Assembly (NCBI GenBank): GCA_028281025.1
Contig: JANQKR010000011.1
Location: forward strand, 62,001-126,000
Length of the DNA stretch: 64,000 nucleotides
Source of the DNA: Croceivirga sp.
Lineage (GTDB): Bacteria > Bacteroidota > Bacteroidia > Flavobacteriales > Flavobacteriaceae
Direction: 5' to 3'
In this document: positions 63,273-64,000 of the stretch, piece by piece
Layout of the letters: each line of letters begins with the position of its first letter
How positions within the stretch are numbered: the stretch's first letter is position 1
Position numbers and translations under genes: made by a program
Notes under the pieces: model-generated
Told to the model about the DNA's origin: nothing
What the model saw: the letters and a program-made list of their open reading frames with translations, nothing else
Database searches by the model: none

Positions 63273-64000
63273 ATGGAAGACGAAATCATAACAGACGGTA
63301 AGTACCGTTACATTGAAATTGGTGAAGGGAAGCCCATTATCATTCTTCATGGGCTCATGGGGGGGTTAAGCAATTTCCAGGGGGTGACCCATTTTTTTCC
63401 AACCAAAGGCTATCAAGTTTTGGTGCCCGAATTGCCCATCTATGATATGCCCATGCTCAAAACCACGGTAAAAAACTTTGCCAAGTTCCTAGAAGAGTTT
63501 ATAGCCCACAAAGGCCTTAAAGATGTTATCCTTTTGGGAAATTCCTTGGGCGGCCATATTGGCCTTTTACATACCAAACTATTTCCTGAAAAAATAAAGG
63601 CATTGGTGATAACGGGCAGCTCCGGGCTCTATGAAAGTGCCATGGGTGATGGCTATCCCAAACGTGGGGATTACGATTTCATTAAAAAGAAGGCCCAGGA
63701 TGTCTTCTATGACCCTAAAGTCGCTACCAAAGAGATTGTGGACGAAGTATTTGCAACCGTAAATGACCGAATGAAACTGGTGAAGACTTTGGCCATTGCC
63801 AAAAGTGCCATTCGCCACAATATGGCCAAGGATTTGCCCAATATGCAGACACCTACTTGTATTATTTGGGGGAAACAGGACAACGTTACCCCTCCAAACG
63901 TAGCAGAGGAGTTTCATGAGCTCTTGCCGGATTCCGAATTGTTCTGGATCGACAAATGTGGCCATGCTCCCATGATGGAGCATCCTGAGCAATTCAACCA
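63273..64000 (+). CDS. Alpha/beta hydrolase, 5' part
   Basis: The frame is open to the window edge. The first 242 residues show the oxyanion strand PIIILHGLMGGLSNF, the nucleophile elbow LLGNSLGGHIGLL (Ser in GNSLG), a cap region, IIWGKQDNVTPP with the acid, and the His in DKCGHAPMMEHPEQF. The complete catalytic triad is therefore present and only a short C-terminus is missing. The gene is divergent from mraZ, its usual place in flavobacteria. The substrate is unknown. Confidence 0.93.
   Translation, partial: MEDEIITDGKYRYIEIGEGKPIIILHGLMGGLSNFQGVTHFFPTKGYQVLVPELPIYDMPMLKTTVKNFAKFLEEFIAHKGLKDVILLGNSLGGHIGLLHTKLFPEKIKALVITGSSGLYESAMGDGYPKRGDYDFIKKKAQDVFYDPKVATKEIVDEVFATVNDRMKLVKTLAIAKSAIRHNMAKDLPNMQTPTCIIWGKQDNVTPPNVAEEFHELLPDSELFWIDKCGHAPMMEHPEQFN

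Overview
The window looks like a chromosomal segment of a marine flavobacterium (phylum Bacteroidota, family Flavobacteriaceae). Support comes from the primary sigma factor of Bacteroidota length, a complete mraZ-to-ftsZ division and cell-wall cluster in flavobacterial gene order, TonB receptors with N-terminal carboxypeptidase-regulatory domains, Lacal_2735 and TIGR03643 family proteins, and repeated TAnnTTTG promoter cores. A Muricauda/Allomuricauda-like genus is my guess from protein style and is not proven.

Layout. 1-2700: end of pnp, rpoD, then a 1.1 kb segment bounded by a repeated half of the rpoD terminator and carrying one small tail-fibre-like gene. 2700-5843: a lysine-rich small protein, then an overlapping + strand operon (rpe, YpdA-like reductase, unknown protein, DUF2721 protein). 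5840-14925: a dense 12-gene minus-strand run. Its upstream half is a redox module: flavodoxin-like reductase, a Rieske domain fused to a ThDP enzyme, two small membrane proteins, a ferric-reductase-type membrane domain fused to a Rieske domain, a Cys-motif protein and a YHS protein. Its downstream half holds LysE-like, DinB-like, NRDE, ATP-grasp and beta-barrel-like proteins. 15183-18997: a light-related operon (Lacal_2735, TIGR03643, stand-alone photolyase FAD domain, flavin reductase, DUF2256, cryptochrome/photolyase). 19372-23944: a TonB receptor with a thioredoxin partner, a PAS/LOV-like protein and a tail-fibre-like surface protein.

24038-47065: an apparent genomic island next to tRNA-Arg(TCG). 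Its left part, strikingly AT-rich, is a class I lanthipeptide locus. It has a double-glycine precursor with a six-Cys core, a split LanB (dehydratase plus elimination protein), LanC, a VKOR/thioredoxin protein, an erythromycin-esterase-like protein fused to a carboxypeptidase-regulatory domain, two glycosyltransferases, a helical protein, and a C39-peptidase ABC exporter with its HlyD partner. An IS3-family element with a broken orfB sits in the middle. The right part is a mobilization module (MobC, HUH relaxase, small proteins, large serine recombinase) whose recombinase frame runs straight into the tRNA gene.

47116-63066: yqeY-like gene, then ftsZ, ftsA, ftsQ, murC, murG, ftsW, murD, mraY, murE, ftsI, ftsL, rsmH and mraZ, all on the minus strand, with a divergent partial alpha/beta hydrolase at the right edge. 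I rank the lanthipeptide island as the most interesting system, followed by the Rieske/ThDP redox operon.
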